A stretch of 47,153 nt of DNA, from the NCBI GenBank assembly GCA_910576935.1, contig CAJTKG010000022.1, forward strand, positions 1 to 47,153, given 5' to 3'. Source of the DNA: an uncultured Muribaculaceae bacterium (GTDB lineage Bacteria; Bacteroidota; Bacteroidia; Bacteroidales; Muribaculaceae). Each line of letters begins with the position of its first letter. Position 1 is the first letter of the stretch. The notes beneath the pieces are model-generated. The model was not told where the DNA came from. It saw only the letters and a program-made list of their open reading frames with translations, and ran no database searches. Positions 9,057-17,383 of this stretch are shown one piece after another. Both the position numbers and the translations under genes were made by a program.

Positions 9057-9727
9057 AAATCGCTATAATCGCAGCCATGGACAAGGAACTTGCGCTGTTG
9101 CTCCCCCTTGTTACGGACTATACAACCGTCAATGTCAACGGTTTTGAGTATTATCGCGGGCACTTCGGAGCTCACGAACTTGTCATTACCCGTTGCGGCA
9201 TCGGTAAGGTCAATGCCGCTATAAGCACTCTGACGCTTATTGATACGTTCCACCCGCAGCTTGTCATCAACACGGGTGTCGCCGGCGGTGCGCGCGGCGG
9301 TGCCGGTGTGCTTGATGTCGTCGTTGCCGATCGCGTGGCCTATCACGACATCTGGTGCGGCGAGGGCACCAAACCCGGTCAGGCCGCCGGCTGTCCCGAG
9401 TCGTTTGAGTGTATGCTCGACGACAGTATTTTCGACGGTCTCGGAGTGATACGCGGTCTAATCGCCTCGGGCGACCGTTTCATATCGACGGCTGCCGAGG
9501 TCGACGCCATCAAGGCCGTGTGGCCCGAGGCTGTCGCTGTCGATATGGAGTCGGCCGCGATAGCTCATGTATGCTATGTGAAATGTGTGCCCTTTGCCGT
9601 TGTGCGGGTCATCAGCGACACCCCCGGAGAGGCTGACAATATCAGCCAGTATGAAAATTTCTGGACTGACGCTCCCGAGCGCACTTTCGGCGTTGTCAAA
9701 GATATAATCGACCGTCTATGCCCCTGA
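9053..9727 (+). CDS. mtnN: 5'-methylthioadenosine/S-adenosylhomocysteine nucleosidase
   Basis: 224 residues. It cleaves adenine from MTA and SAH, removing by-products of SAM use. Family features are the N terminus IAIIAAMDKEL with the catalytic Glu, the GVAGG phosphorylase fold motif, VAVDMESAAIAHVC for ribose binding and VRVISD with the catalytic Asp. The length is normal. The start overlaps the exported protein gene (ATGA) and the end overlaps the AlbA_2 gene by ten bases. Confidence 0.95.
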   Translation: MKIAIIAAMDKELALLLPLVTDYTTVNVNGFEYYRGHFGAHELVITRCGIGKVNAAISTLTLIDTFHPQLVINTGVAGGARGGAGVLDVVVADRVAYHDIWCGEGTKPGQAAGCPESFECMLDDSIFDGLGVIRGLIASGDRFISTAAEVDAIKAVWPEAVAVDMESAAIAHVCYVKCVPFAVVRVISDTPGEADNISQYENFWTDAPERTFGVVKDIIDRLCP

Positions 9728-10422
9728 AAGATATCACCGCGGTCAAAGGACGCCGTTATATCGAGAAACTTGTCGCCGAAGGCGAGCACGAACAGCAGGA
9801 CTTCAAATTCATGATCTCCGACGCCCGAAAGATTGCGCGTTCGGTCTCGGCCTTCGCCAACAACAGCGGCGGCCGTCTTCTTATCGGCGTCAAAGATAAC
9901 GGTGTGGTTGCCGGTGTGCGCAACGAAGAAGATATCTATGTCATCGAACAGGCTGCCGGACGTTACTGTGTGCCGCCACAGCAGGTCGAGTTCAAGGCAT
10001 ATCGCGTCGACGCTGCCGTCACGGTCATTGTAGCCTCTATAGCCCGCGCCGAGACACGTCCGGTCTCTGTCGTCGAGGAAGATGGCCGTCGCCGTGCCTA
10101 TTACCGAGTCGCCGACGAGAATATAGCGGCACATCCGCTCATGGTCGAGGCGTGGAAACGTGCCGAGTCGGGTCGCTCGGGTGTCGTCATGTCGCTCACG
10201 GGTCTTGAGTGTGATTTGTTGCATCTGATCGACGGTCGCCTGCTTGAGCTGCGAGAAGTAGCTCTCGGTCTGCATATTGCCGAAAGCCGTGCCCGCAGCC
10301 TCATTGTGCGTCTGGCTGTCCTCGGCCTTGTCGATTTTGTCTACACCGGCGGCACATTCAAGCTTACCCGTACAGGTGATGAAGAGATGACACCGGCGTC
10401 TCCTCGGACGAGACAAAGCTAA
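9718..10422 (+). CDS. AlbA_2 (Schlafen-type) putative DNA-binding protein
   Basis: 234 residues. The first ~130 residues form an AlbA_2 domain: E-x-Q-D-F-K-F opening (GEHEQQDFKF), then ARSVSAFANNSGGRLLIGVKDNG and a Y-x-R-V segment. The C-terminal ~70 residues look like a winged-helix (LLELREVALGLHIAESRARS). Such proteins are thought to bind nucleic acid or nucleotide and regulate transcription, but the function here is unknown. It overlaps mtnN by ten bases and is therefore the end of the same run. Confidence 0.8.
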   Translation: MPLKDITAVKGRRYIEKLVAEGEHEQQDFKFMISDARKIARSVSAFANNSGGRLLIGVKDNGVVAGVRNEEDIYVIEQAAGRYCVPPQQVEFKAYRVDAAVTVIVASIARAETRPVSVVEEDGRRRAYYRVADENIAAHPLMVEAWKRAESGRSGVVMSLTGLECDLLHLIDGRLLELREVALGLHIAESRARSLIVRLAVLGLVDFVYTGGTFKLTRTGDEEMTPASPRTRQS

Positions 10423-10449
10423 AAAACAATAAAAACAGCGCTCAAACGC

Positions 10450-10480
10450 TTGTCTATTTGACTTATATTCTATAACTTTG
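10450..10480 (+). promoter_or_regulatory. Promoter of DUF177-rpmF
   Basis: TTG at 10450-10452, 20-base spacer, then TAACTTTG at 10473-10480 gives a complete Bacteroidota promoter 27 bases before the DUF177 start. Confidence 0.75.
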
Positions 10481-10506
10481 CAGAGTTTTTTCAAGCTAAT
10501 TGGACA

Positions 10507-11100
10507 ATGGGAAAATTTACGGCATTCAAGTTGCCGCTGAAAAGTCTTGATCGTGGTAGTCATGAATTTGACTATCATATTGATAAACAGTTTTTTACTG
10601 ACATGGAAAACGGCGATGTCCGTGATGCCGATCTGTCAGTGAAACTTACTGTTGTCTATAACGGCGACGTCTATGACCTCAACTTCGCCATAACAGGCAA
10701 TGTTGTGCTGTTGTGTGACCGTTGTCTTGATGATCTTGATTATCCTGTTGATGCCGGTTATCATATCATGGTCAAGTATGGTGACAGCTATAACGATGAG
10801 TCTGACACATTGCTTGAGATTCCTGACAGCGACAATTATCTCAATGTCGCCTATATGATATATGACACGGTCGTGCTGGCTATTCCTATCAAGCACGTCC
10901 ATCCGCTCGGCAAATGCAACCGTGCGATGAGTGCAATATTGAAAAAACACCGTGCTCGTCCCGACGACGTCGATGCAGACCTCGAGAATGAGCTTATCGA
11001 CGAGATCGACCGTATTGACAGCGAAGATGCCTCGGACTGCGAGCCCGATCCGCGCTGGGATGCCCTTAAAGGCTTCTCGGCCGACAACGAAGACAAATAA
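10507..11100 (+). CDS. DUF177 (YceD-family) protein
   Basis: 197 residues. The YceD/DUF177 signature is present: LCDRCLDDLDYPVD in the middle with the Cys pair and a Pro, followed by an acidic region and, near residue 135, PIKHVHP then C. In many bacteria this family sits before rpmF and is involved in 23S rRNA accumulation; here it also precedes rpmF, by 71 bases. The C-terminal part is very acidic. The start follows a clear promoter. Confidence 0.88.
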   Translation: MGKFTAFKLPLKSLDRGSHEFDYHIDKQFFTDMENGDVRDADLSVKLTVVYNGDVYDLNFAITGNVVLLCDRCLDDLDYPVDAGYHIMVKYGDSYNDESDTLLEIPDSDNYLNVAYMIYDTVVLAIPIKHVHPLGKCNRAMSAILKKHRARPDDVDADLENELIDEIDRIDSEDASDCEPDPRWDALKGFSADNEDK

Positions 11101-11171
11101 ACATAATCAACGCTCCGACGTAATGTCAGGCCGCGACAATATCGAATAATAAACAAAAAATATAAAAAGAA

Positions 11172-11357
11172 ATGGCACATCCTAAACGAAAACAATCAAA
11201 GACCCGTACAGCAAAGCGTAGAACTCACGATAAGGCTGTTGCTCCCACAATCGCTATCTGCCCCAACTGCGGCGCATGGCACGTTTACCACACTGTTTGC
11301 GGTGAATGCGGCTACTATCGCGGTAAAATCGCTATCGTAAAAGAGGCTGCAGTCTGA
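11172..11357 (+). CDS. rpmF: 50S ribosomal protein L32
   Basis: 61 residues, normal for L32. The N terminus (MAHPKRKQSKTRTAKRRTHD) is basic, and two Cys pairs (CPNCGAWH and CGECGYYRG) form the zinc ribbon. As the zinc-containing (C+) form it should bind one zinc. About 160 bases separate it from fabH. plsX, which often lies between rpmF and fabH, is absent; I see no gene in that gap. Confidence 0.97.
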   Translation: MAHPKRKQSKTRTAKRRTHDKAVAPTIAICPNCGAWHVYHTVCGECGYYRGKIAIVKEAAV

Positions 11358-11523
11358 TTCCCGCCGGCGCCGGAAAGGTCAATGACGCCGCTTTAGCAGC
11401 AGATGGCGTCTATGAAGTTTCTCTTGACCCACAGTTTCAGTCGGAGCTATGAGTCGGGGGAGCTTTTTCACACGTCGGGCGCAGGGTTTCTTTTTTTGAA
11501 AACAAATCTTATTTTAATTGACA

Positions 11524-12510
11524 ATGCTTAATGCTCACATAACGGGTATCGCTTCATATGTTCCCGACGATATCCTCGACAATGAGATGCTCTCACAGAT
11601 GGTTGACACCAACGATGAGTGGATCACCACACGCGTCGGCATAAAACAGCGCCGTATCCTCAAAAAGGATGGTGCAGGCTCGTCTTACTTAGGCGTCAAG
11701 GCCGTCGAGAAACTTCTCGCTTCGACAGGTGCCGCTCCGGAAGACATAGACCTGATTATCTGTGCGACATCAAATCCTGACTACCGCTTTCCATCGACGG
11801 CATCGGTTATTGCCGAAGGCTGCGGACTCAAAAACTGCTATGGCTACGACATTCAGGCCGCATGTGCCGGTTTTATCGTCGCTCTGCAGGATGCGGCCGC
11901 CTACGTGCGCTCGGGCATGAATAAAAAAGTCATAGTCGTCGCAGCCGAGAAGATGTCGTCAATGGTGAACTATAAAGATCGTTCGACCTGTCCGCTTTTC
12001 GGCGACGCTGCAGCCGCAGTGCTTGTCGAGCCTACTGAAGAGCAGGGCGTCGGCGTTATCGACGGTGTTTTCCATGTCGACGGAGCCGGTCGTGACCATC
12101 TTCTCATGAAAGCCGGCGGCTCGGTGCTTCCCGCATCCCATGAGACTGTCGACGCCGACGAGCACTATATATATCAGGAGGGCCGCAATGTCTACAAAAA
12201 CGCTGTCACCGACATGCTTACTTCGTCGTTCGACGTCATGAAGCGCAACAACCTGTCGGTCGACGATGTGGCATATCTCATTCCCCATCAGGCAAATCTG
12301 CGTATCATCGAGGCTGTCTCGGATCGCGCCGGTTTCCCCGCTGACAAGGTGCTTGTCAACATCGAGCACTATGGCAACACATCGGCCGCTTCGATACCCC
12401 TTTGTCTCGACGAATACAAAGGCCGGCTCAAGAAAGGCGACAAGCTGATACTGACCGCTTTTGGCGCAGGCTTCACATGGGGTGCGATGTATCTCGTCTG
12501 GGATCTCTGA
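11524..12510 (+). CDS. fabH: Beta-ketoacyl-ACP synthase III
   Basis: 328 residues from ATG at 11524; an in-frame TTG six bases earlier is a weaker choice. The enzyme starts fatty acid synthesis by condensing an acyl-CoA with malonyl-ACP in the cytosol. The catalytic triad can be placed: Cys114 in IQAACAGF, His255 in IPHQAN and Asn285 in EHYGNTSAAS. Length and C terminus (FGAGFTWGAMYLVW) are typical. It lies between rpmF and era, a common order in this phylum. Confidence 0.96.
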   Translation: MLNAHITGIASYVPDDILDNEMLSQMVDTNDEWITTRVGIKQRRILKKDGAGSSYLGVKAVEKLLASTGAAPEDIDLIICATSNPDYRFPSTASVIAEGCGLKNCYGYDIQAACAGFIVALQDAAAYVRSGMNKKVIVVAAEKMSSMVNYKDRSTCPLFGDAAAAVLVEPTEEQGVGVIDGVFHVDGAGRDHLLMKAGGSVLPASHETVDADEHYIYQEGRNVYKNAVTDMLTSSFDVMKRNNLSVDDVAYLIPHQANLRIIEAVSDRAGFPADKVLVNIEHYGNTSAASIPLCLDEYKGRLKKGDKLILTAFGAGFTWGAMYLVWDL

Positions 12511-12556
12511 ACCGCTGCCGCACAATCTTATCACGAGGTGTGTCATAGTCATATGG

Positions 12557-12597
12557 CGCACCTTTGTTATATTAGGGTTTCTAAAACCAAAGGTGCG
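12557..12597 (+). terminator. Hairpin between fabH and era
   Basis: A perfect ten-base stem (CGCACCTTTG with CAAAGGTGCG) with a 21-base loop that can itself form a small stem. Only a weak T-rich tail follows, so it may terminate fabH transcripts partly or be an RNA-stability element in front of era. Confidence 0.5.
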
Positions 12598-12638
12598 GGC
12601 TTATTGTTTAGATAGAATAAAATAAATATATAACCAAC

Positions 12639-13529
12639 ATGTCTACAACACACAAATCAGGCTTTGTCAATATAGTCGGCAATCCCAATGTAGGTAAGTC
12701 GACACTCATGAACGACCTCGTCGGCGAACGCATAAGCATCATTACATCAAAGGCCCAGACTACCCGCCATCGCATCATGGGCATCGTCAACACTCCAGAA
12801 TATCAGATAGTATTCTCAGATACTCCGGGTGTGCTTGCTCCCAAATACAAACTTCAGGAGAGTATGCTCGCTTTCAGCGAGGAGGCTCTGACCGACGCCG
12901 ATGTGCTCGTCTATGTCACTGACGTTGTCGAAGATCCGTCGAAAAATGCAGAATATCTCGCCAAGGTGGCTAAGGAGACCGTCCCCGTGCTCCTGGTCAT
13001 AAACAAGATTGATCTGCTAAAAAACAATGGCGAGCTTGACGCAATCGTGGCCCGCTGGCGCGAGATGCTTCCGAATGCCGAGATTTTCCCCGTTTCGGCC
13101 AAAGAGCATTTCAACGTGTCAAATCTGATGGCGCGTATAGTCGCTCTGCTGCCCGAGGGCGAGCCTTATTTCGGCAAAGACGCCCTTACCGACAAGCCCG
13201 CCCGCTTCTTTGTCACCGAGATTATCCGCGAGAAGATTTTGCTTAATTATGATAAGGAAGTGCCGTACAGCACCGAAGTCATAGTCGAGAAATTCGAGGA
13301 GAGCGACAACTCGATACATATCATGGCTGTCATCTATGTCGAACGCGACAGCCAGAAGGGTATACTTATCGGTAAAGGAGGCTCTATGCTCAAACGCGTC
13401 GGCACTGATGCCCGTAAGGATATAGAGAAATTTTTTGACAAACGTGTCTATCTCGAGCTCTTCGTCAAGGTCGAACCCAACTGGCGTAACCGCGAGAACA
13501 AATTGCGACAGTTTGGCTATATCGAGTAA
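12639..13529 (+). CDS. era: GTPase Era
   Basis: 296 residues. Era binds 16S rRNA and GTP and helps assemble the 30S subunit. G motifs: G1 GNPNVGKST, G3 DTPG, G4 NKID. The C-terminal KH domain is marked by ILIGKGGSMLKRVG. The length is normal. It lies 43 bases before der; a stem-loop sits in that gap. Confidence 0.97.
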   Translation: MSTTHKSGFVNIVGNPNVGKSTLMNDLVGERISIITSKAQTTRHRIMGIVNTPEYQIVFSDTPGVLAPKYKLQESMLAFSEEALTDADVLVYVTDVVEDPSKNAEYLAKVAKETVPVLLVINKIDLLKNNGELDAIVARWREMLPNAEIFPVSAKEHFNVSNLMARIVALLPEGEPYFGKDALTDKPARFFVTEIIREKILLNYDKEVPYSTEVIVEKFEESDNSIHIMAVIYVERDSQKGILIGKGGSMLKRVGTDARKDIEKFFDKRVYLELFVKVEPNWRNRENKLRQFGYIE

Positions 13530-13531
13530 AA

Positions 13532-13558
13532 ATGCTAATTTTGTTAGGAAATTAGCAT
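13532..13558 (+). other. Stem-loop between era and der
   Basis: A perfect ten-base stem (ATGCTAATTT with AAATTAGCAT) and a seven-base loop fill most of the gap between the two GTPase genes. There is no T-run after it, so a processing or stability role is more likely than termination. Confidence 0.5.
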
Positions 13559-13572
13559 AAAACAGATTACCA

Positions 13573-14889
13573 ATGAGTCAGCTTATAGCAATAGTAGGAC
13601 GTCCCAACGTGGGCAAATCCACCCTTTTCAACCGTCTGACAAAGTCACGCACGGCCATCGTCGACGAGACCGCCGGCACCACACGTGACCGCCAGTATGG
13701 CAAGGTCGATTGGAACGGCAAAGAGTTTTCGATTGTCGACACGGGCGGTTGGGTCGTGAACTCTGAAGACGTTTTTGAATCGGAAATCAACAAGCAGGTC
13801 GAACTTGCCATCGAGCAGGCCGACGAGATACTTTTTGTCGTCGACGCCATGAACGGCGTCACCGACCTTGACGACCACGTTGCCGAAATCTTGCGCAAAT
13901 CGCGTAAGCCGGTCATCCTTGTCGCCAACAAGGTCGACTCTAACGAGTGGCTCTATAATGTGCCGGAGTTCTATGGCCTCGGTCTTGGCGATCCATATCC
14001 CGTGTCGGCGGTCAACGGTTACGGCACGGGTGATCTGCTTGACGAGGTCGTCAAGAAACTCCCCGAAGCCGACGGCGAAGAAGAGCAGCTCGACGACATA
14101 GCCAAGTTTGCCATTGTCGGACGCCCGAATGCCGGAAAATCATCGCTCATCAACGCCTTTATTGGCGAGGAGCGCCATATCGTAACCGATGTCGCCGGAA
14201 CTACACGCGACTCTATCTACACTCGCTATAACAAATTCGGTTTTGACTTCTATCTTGTCGATACTGCCGGTATACGCAAAAAAAACAAAGTCAACGAGGA
14301 TATAGAATATTATTCTGTAATCCGCTCGATCCGCGCCATCGAGGCCAGTGATGTCTGTATCCTGATGATCGACGCCACCCGAGGCATCGAGGCTCAGGAT
14401 GTAAGCATCTTCTCGCTCATACAGCGTAACAAGAAAGGGCTGGTCGTCGTTGTCAACAAGTGGGACATCGCGGCCGATAAGTCGCAGGCGGCAATAAACC
14501 ATTTTGAGAATGCTATACGTGAGCGTTTCGCCCCGTTTGTCGATTTTCCAATAATTTTCGCTTCGGCGTTGACAAAACAGCGCATTTTCAAGGTGCTCGA
14601 GACGGCTCTCGCGGTCTATCAGAACCGTCGTCGTACGGTGCCCACCGCTCAGCTCAACAACGTCATGCGTGAGGCGATCGACGCTTATCCGCCGCCGAGC
14701 AACAAAGGTAAATTTGTTAAAATCAAATATATAACCATGCTCAAGGGCGCGACGGTGCCGACTTTTATATTCTTCTGCAATCTGCCTCAGTGGGTCAAAG
14801 AGCCTTATCGCCGCTATCTCGAAAACAAGATTAGAGAAAACTGGGACTTCTCGGGCACACCCGTCAATGTCTTTATGCGGGAAAAATAA
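13573..14889 (+). CDS. der: GTPase Der (EngA)
   Basis: 438 residues with two GTPase domains in tandem, the hallmark of Der, which acts in 50S ribosome assembly. First domain: GRPNVGKST, DTGGW, NKVD. Second domain: GRPNAGKSS, DTAGI, NKWD. The C-terminal KH-like domain ends in FSGTPVNVFMREK. The length is typical. It ends the ribosome/translation-related run that started at DUF177. Confidence 0.97.
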   Translation: MSQLIAIVGRPNVGKSTLFNRLTKSRTAIVDETAGTTRDRQYGKVDWNGKEFSIVDTGGWVVNSEDVFESEINKQVELAIEQADEILFVVDAMNGVTDLDDHVAEILRKSRKPVILVANKVDSNEWLYNVPEFYGLGLGDPYPVSAVNGYGTGDLLDEVVKKLPEADGEEEQLDDIAKFAIVGRPNAGKSSLINAFIGEERHIVTDVAGTTRDSIYTRYNKFGFDFYLVDTAGIRKKNKVNEDIEYYSVIRSIRAIEASDVCILMIDATRGIEAQDVSIFSLIQRNKKGLVVVVNKWDIAADKSQAAINHFENAIRERFAPFVDFPIIFASALTKQRIFKVLETALAVYQNRRRTVPTAQLNNVMREAIDAYPPPSNKGKFVKIKYITMLKGATVPTFIFFCNLPQWVKEPYRRYLENKIRENWDFSGTPVNVFMREK

Positions 14890-14982
14890 CGGCAATTTGT
14901 ATAATGAGGTTTTTATAACATTTATTAAAGATTAAAAATATTTTTTTAACGAAATATATTTTCGCACTATCAAAAAGCTGAT

Positions 14983-15022
14983 TAACTTTACGGCACGTTT
15001 CCAATATTGACGGAGGCGTGCC
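14983..15022 (+). promoter_or_regulatory. Putative promoter and 5' hairpin of the 15069 gene
   Basis: TAACTTTA (14983-14990) is one base off the -7 consensus. It is followed immediately by an 11-base stem (GGCACGTTTCC with GGAGGCGTGCC, including G-U pairs; 14992-15022) that would sit at the 5' end of the mRNA and might protect it. The downstream leader to the ATG is AT-rich. Confidence 0.45.
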
Positions 15023-15068
15023 TTAATTTTACCGAAAGAACTATTTATTAATTTAAAATTTTATTTCT

Positions 15069-16451
15069 ATGAAGAAATCTTTACTCCTTGCTTCTCTCCT
15101 GCTTGCCGGTTCATCGGCTTTCGCAGGTGTAGATCCTAACGTTTATGAAGCCAAAGACGGTTTTACCCTCACAAACAAATGGCTCAAAGACGGCAAACAT
15201 TTCAGCTCTGAATGGAAAGCCCTTCCTTTTACCAGCACAAACTACGCTCGTACGGCAGCCATCGCCGGCGACAAGATCTATGTTGCTGCATCAACTTATC
15301 CTGAGGACGGTGTTGTTGTCGAAGCCGGCAACCTCCATGAGTTTGATTTCAACGGCAACTATATCCGCCAGATCAAACTGACGCTCAACGGTGAGCCCAT
15401 GGCATTTACTGCTCCTCTTACATGCAATCAGATTGGTTGCGACGATTTCGGTCATGTTTATGTAGCAGGTTATTCAGCCGGTATGCTTACCGAAGACGGT
15501 AATCTCAAATCTTACACCATCTACACTGTAGACCTTGCTACCGGTGCTCTTACGGTTGCCGCCGAGCTTAAACTCACAGACGGTGAGGCTCAGACAGACT
15601 TCAGCGGTCGTATCGACTACTGCCACGTAATCGGCGATATCACCGGCGAAAATGCCCGCAGCGTTGTCATGGCTTCAGTAAACGGCAGCAAACTCCTCGT
15701 TTACGGCTGGAGTCGTGAGCAGGGTGGCGACTGGGCTCCTCACTTCTCAGACGGTGAATATGTAACCTGGGAAGCTACCGAGACTTTCCCCGCCGAGCAG
15801 ACATCTTGGGGCACAGCTCCTTCTCTGACAATTGTTAAAGACGACGAGTTTACCGGCGATCTTTTCTATGTCGACGGCTTTACCACTCTTCCCGCTCTTT
15901 ACACTGTCGACGGTACAATGATCGAATCTTTCGCTTCAATTGAAGACGGCGATATGCTTCCCAAAGCCGGTACAAACGGTGTCGGTGAGGTTAACATCGG
16001 CGGCACAGACTTCCTTCTCTATTCATTCGCTCAGTATGACCAGAACCCCGGCTGTCAGGCTGTTATTGCAAAACTTGGTGAAAACCAGTCATTCAATGGC
16101 ATGACCGAACTCTGGCGCATACCCGCTGACGGTCTTGGCTCAACTCAGGATGGTTCGGGCGTATCTGACGTTGGTACACGTATCCACTCTATCCAGACCG
16201 TCAAATTTACTGACGCTAACGGTAAAGAAGGTGCTTATATTCTCACTTATAAAAACATGAACGGTATGGGCGTTTATGTCCTCGCAGAAGAAGGTTTCGT
16301 TGACGCAGGTGTATCTGACGTCGAGATGGATCTCAACGCACCTATCGAATACTACAACCTCAATGGTGTTCGTGTTGACAGCAACAACCTCGTTCCCGGT
16401 CTTTACATCACCCGTCAGGGTGCAAAAGCCTCTAAGGTTGTCGTGAAATAA
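15069..16451 (+). CDS. Exported propeller-like protein with C-terminal sorting tail
   Basis: 460 residues with a clear signal peptide (MKKSLLLASLLLAGSSAFAG). The body contains repeated beta-strand segments of the DUF4623/propeller kind (GDKIYVAASTYPEDG, DDFGHVYVAGYSAG, FLLYSFAQYD), so a beta-propeller-like fold is likely. The last ~45 residues (APIEYYNLNGVRV ... LVPGLYITRQGAKASKVVVK) are the short C-terminal tail common on exported proteins of Bacteroidales and related to type IX sorting domains. The function is unknown. It is transcribed alone and followed by a strong terminator; codon use suggests good expression. Confidence 0.8.
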   Translation: MKKSLLLASLLLAGSSAFAGVDPNVYEAKDGFTLTNKWLKDGKHFSSEWKALPFTSTNYARTAAIAGDKIYVAASTYPEDGVVVEAGNLHEFDFNGNYIRQIKLTLNGEPMAFTAPLTCNQIGCDDFGHVYVAGYSAGMLTEDGNLKSYTIYTVDLATGALTVAAELKLTDGEAQTDFSGRIDYCHVIGDITGENARSVVMASVNGSKLLVYGWSREQGGDWAPHFSDGEYVTWEATETFPAEQTSWGTAPSLTIVKDDEFTGDLFYVDGFTTLPALYTVDGTMIESFASIEDGDMLPKAGTNGVGEVNIGGTDFLLYSFAQYDQNPGCQAVIAKLGENQSFNGMTELWRIPADGLGSTQDGSGVSDVGTRIHSIQTVKFTDANGKEGAYILTYKNMNGMGVYVLAEEGFVDAGVSDVEMDLNAPIEYYNLNGVRVDSNNLVPGLYITRQGAKASKVVVK

Positions 16452-16474
16452 TCAAACATAGACAAAATAACTTC

Positions 16475-16510
16475 AAAAGGCGGTCCGCACAACAGTGCGA
16501 ACCGCCTTTT
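16475..16510 (+). terminator. Intrinsic terminator after the 15069 gene
   Basis: A 16-base stem with one mismatch (AAAAGGCGGTCCGCAC against GTGCGAACCGCCTTTT) and a four-base loop lies 24 bases after the stop. The 3' arm ends in a T-run, so it works on the plus strand; because the 5' arm begins with A's it may also act on the minus strand. Confidence 0.9.
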
Positions 16511-16567
16511 GAAATTAAAACCAAGTGTTGTCGCTAAGCATAGCTGCTGTTGCCACCATACGCTATG

Positions 16568-16607
16568 TTAATTGTTTAGCAACGGCCGAGAGGCCGTTGC
16601 TCCATAT
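16568..16607 (+). repeat. Hairpin repeat, copy 1
   Basis: A 40-base sequence identical to 17287-17326. It contains the palindrome AGCAACGGCC-GAGA-GGCCGTTGCT (16578-16601), a ten-base stem with a GNRA-type loop. The segment CTAAGCATAGCTGCT, which directly abuts copy 2, is also present here (16534-16548) but separated from the repeat by about 19 extra bases. No T-run follows, so it is not a standard terminator. Confidence 0.85.
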
Positions 16608-16640
16608 TGTCTGGCGCGAGAGACTCGCATCCATCAACAA

Positions 16641-16675
16641 GGCGAATTGACTTTTCGTTTCGCTTTTTTGTTATA
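16641..16675 (+). terminator. tRNA-type terminator copy carrying a -33 element
   Basis: GCGAA/TTCGC stem followed by six T's. About 33 of 36 positions match the terminator of tRNA-Ala at 21365-21398. No intact RNA gene lies before it here; the preceding ~30 bases could be a decayed tRNA end, but I cannot show it. The T-run ends in TTTG, which serves as -33 element of the following cassette. Confidence 0.6.
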
Positions 16676-16698
16676 ACTAAATTCTTTTATTATCTTTG
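16667..16698 (+). promoter_or_regulatory. Promoter of the DUF4160/DUF2442 cassette
   Basis: TTTG (16667-16670), 20-base spacer, TATCTTTG (16691-16698). It lies 25 bases before the DUF4160 start. Confidence 0.75.
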
Positions 16699-16723
16699 TA
16701 TTAGAAACTTAAATAATAAGCTG

Positions 16724-16968
16724 ATGCCTACTCTGTTTATCTTATTGGGATTTAGATTTTTCTTTTGGTCAAATGACCATGAGCCCTTCATGTGCACATA
16801 AGTAAAGGTGACTCTGAGGCTAAGTATAATGTTGATCCAATAGAGTTAATAGAAAATTTTGGATTCAAGAATAGCGAGTTGCGTATGATTGAGGCTATCT
16901 TGGAGGAAAATAGGGAAATTATTGTAGAGCGTTGGAATGAATATTTCAAGAAAGGAGGGGAAAAATGA
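16724..16968 (+). pseudogene. DUF4160 protein gene with a one-base frameshift
   Basis: Starting at 16724 the product reads MPTLFILLGFRFFFWSNDHE and then PFMCT before a stop at 16801. This is the N terminus of a DUF4160 protein, whose family continues H-E-P-x-H-V-H. Inserting one base after CCCTT near 16788 restores HVHISKGDSEAKYNVDP and an open frame to the TGA at 16966, giving about 81 residues with the family's usual C terminus (ENREIIVERWNEYF). So one base is missing in this sequence. No slippery heptamer is present, so programmed frameshifting is unlikely. DUF4160 genes usually pair with DUF2442 genes and are suspected toxin-antitoxin partners. Confidence 0.8.
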
Positions 16969-17180
16969 ATCGCACTCAGATATCAAGGGTTTGGATCACA
17001 GACTCTGCCGTATGGGTTGAGTTGGTCGATGGTCGACGCGCATCAGAGCGTTTTGTCGATTATTCGCGTTTGTTGAATGCGAGTGAAGCCCAACGCGAAA
17101 ATTTTAGGATGTCGCATTTCGGCATCCATTGGCCCGATATCGACGAGGATTTATCTTACGACGGTTTCTTCAACAAATAA
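16965..17180 (+). CDS. DUF2442 protein, putative antitoxin-like partner
   Basis: 71 residues ending in GIHWPDIDEDLSYDGFF, the typical W-P-D-I-D-E-D-L-S signature of DUF2442. The N-terminal part (VWITDSAVWVELVDGRR) also fits. The ATG overlaps the TGA of the frameshifted DUF4160 gene, so the two were translated together. DUF2442 proteins are small and often adjacent to DUF4160; a toxin-antitoxin role is a reasonable inference but not shown by the sequence. It remains intact although its partner is broken. Confidence 0.85.
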   Translation: MNRTQISRVWITDSAVWVELVDGRRASERFVDYSRLLNASEAQRENFRMSHFGIHWPDIDEDLSYDGFFNK

Positions 17181-17286
17181 TAAATCGATATAGCTCATCG
17201 AAGACTCAGACAGAGTTCAATAATTCATAAGAGCACATCATCGGCGAGGCGACGTGGGGGCTATGAACTGTCCTAAGCATAGCTGC

Positions 17287-17326
17287 TTAATTGTTTAGCA
17301 ACGGCCGAGAGGCCGTTGCTCCATAT
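17287..17326 (+). repeat. Hairpin repeat, copy 2
   Basis: Identical over 40 bases to 16568-16607, with the same AGCAACGGCC-GAGA-GGCCGTTGCT palindrome (17297-17320). It is preceded directly by CTAAGCATAGCTGCT (17273-17287). The two copies bracket the DUF4160/DUF2442 cassette in the same orientation. Confidence 0.85.
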
Positions 17327-17383
17327 CGTCTGACGTCTACTCGCCATTAATTAAGAATTGAATTAATTGTGTATTGCCACAAA

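Noticed and set aside
16607..16801. 64-residue ORF starting MSGARDSHPS
   Set aside because: Its first part crosses a terminator and a promoter; only the last 26 codons are real, as the beginning of the frameshifted DUF4160 gene.
16578..17320. The two hairpin repeats as terminators or as a CRISPR array
   Set aside because: No T-run follows the stem on either strand, and there are only two copies, 700 bases apart, with genes between them.
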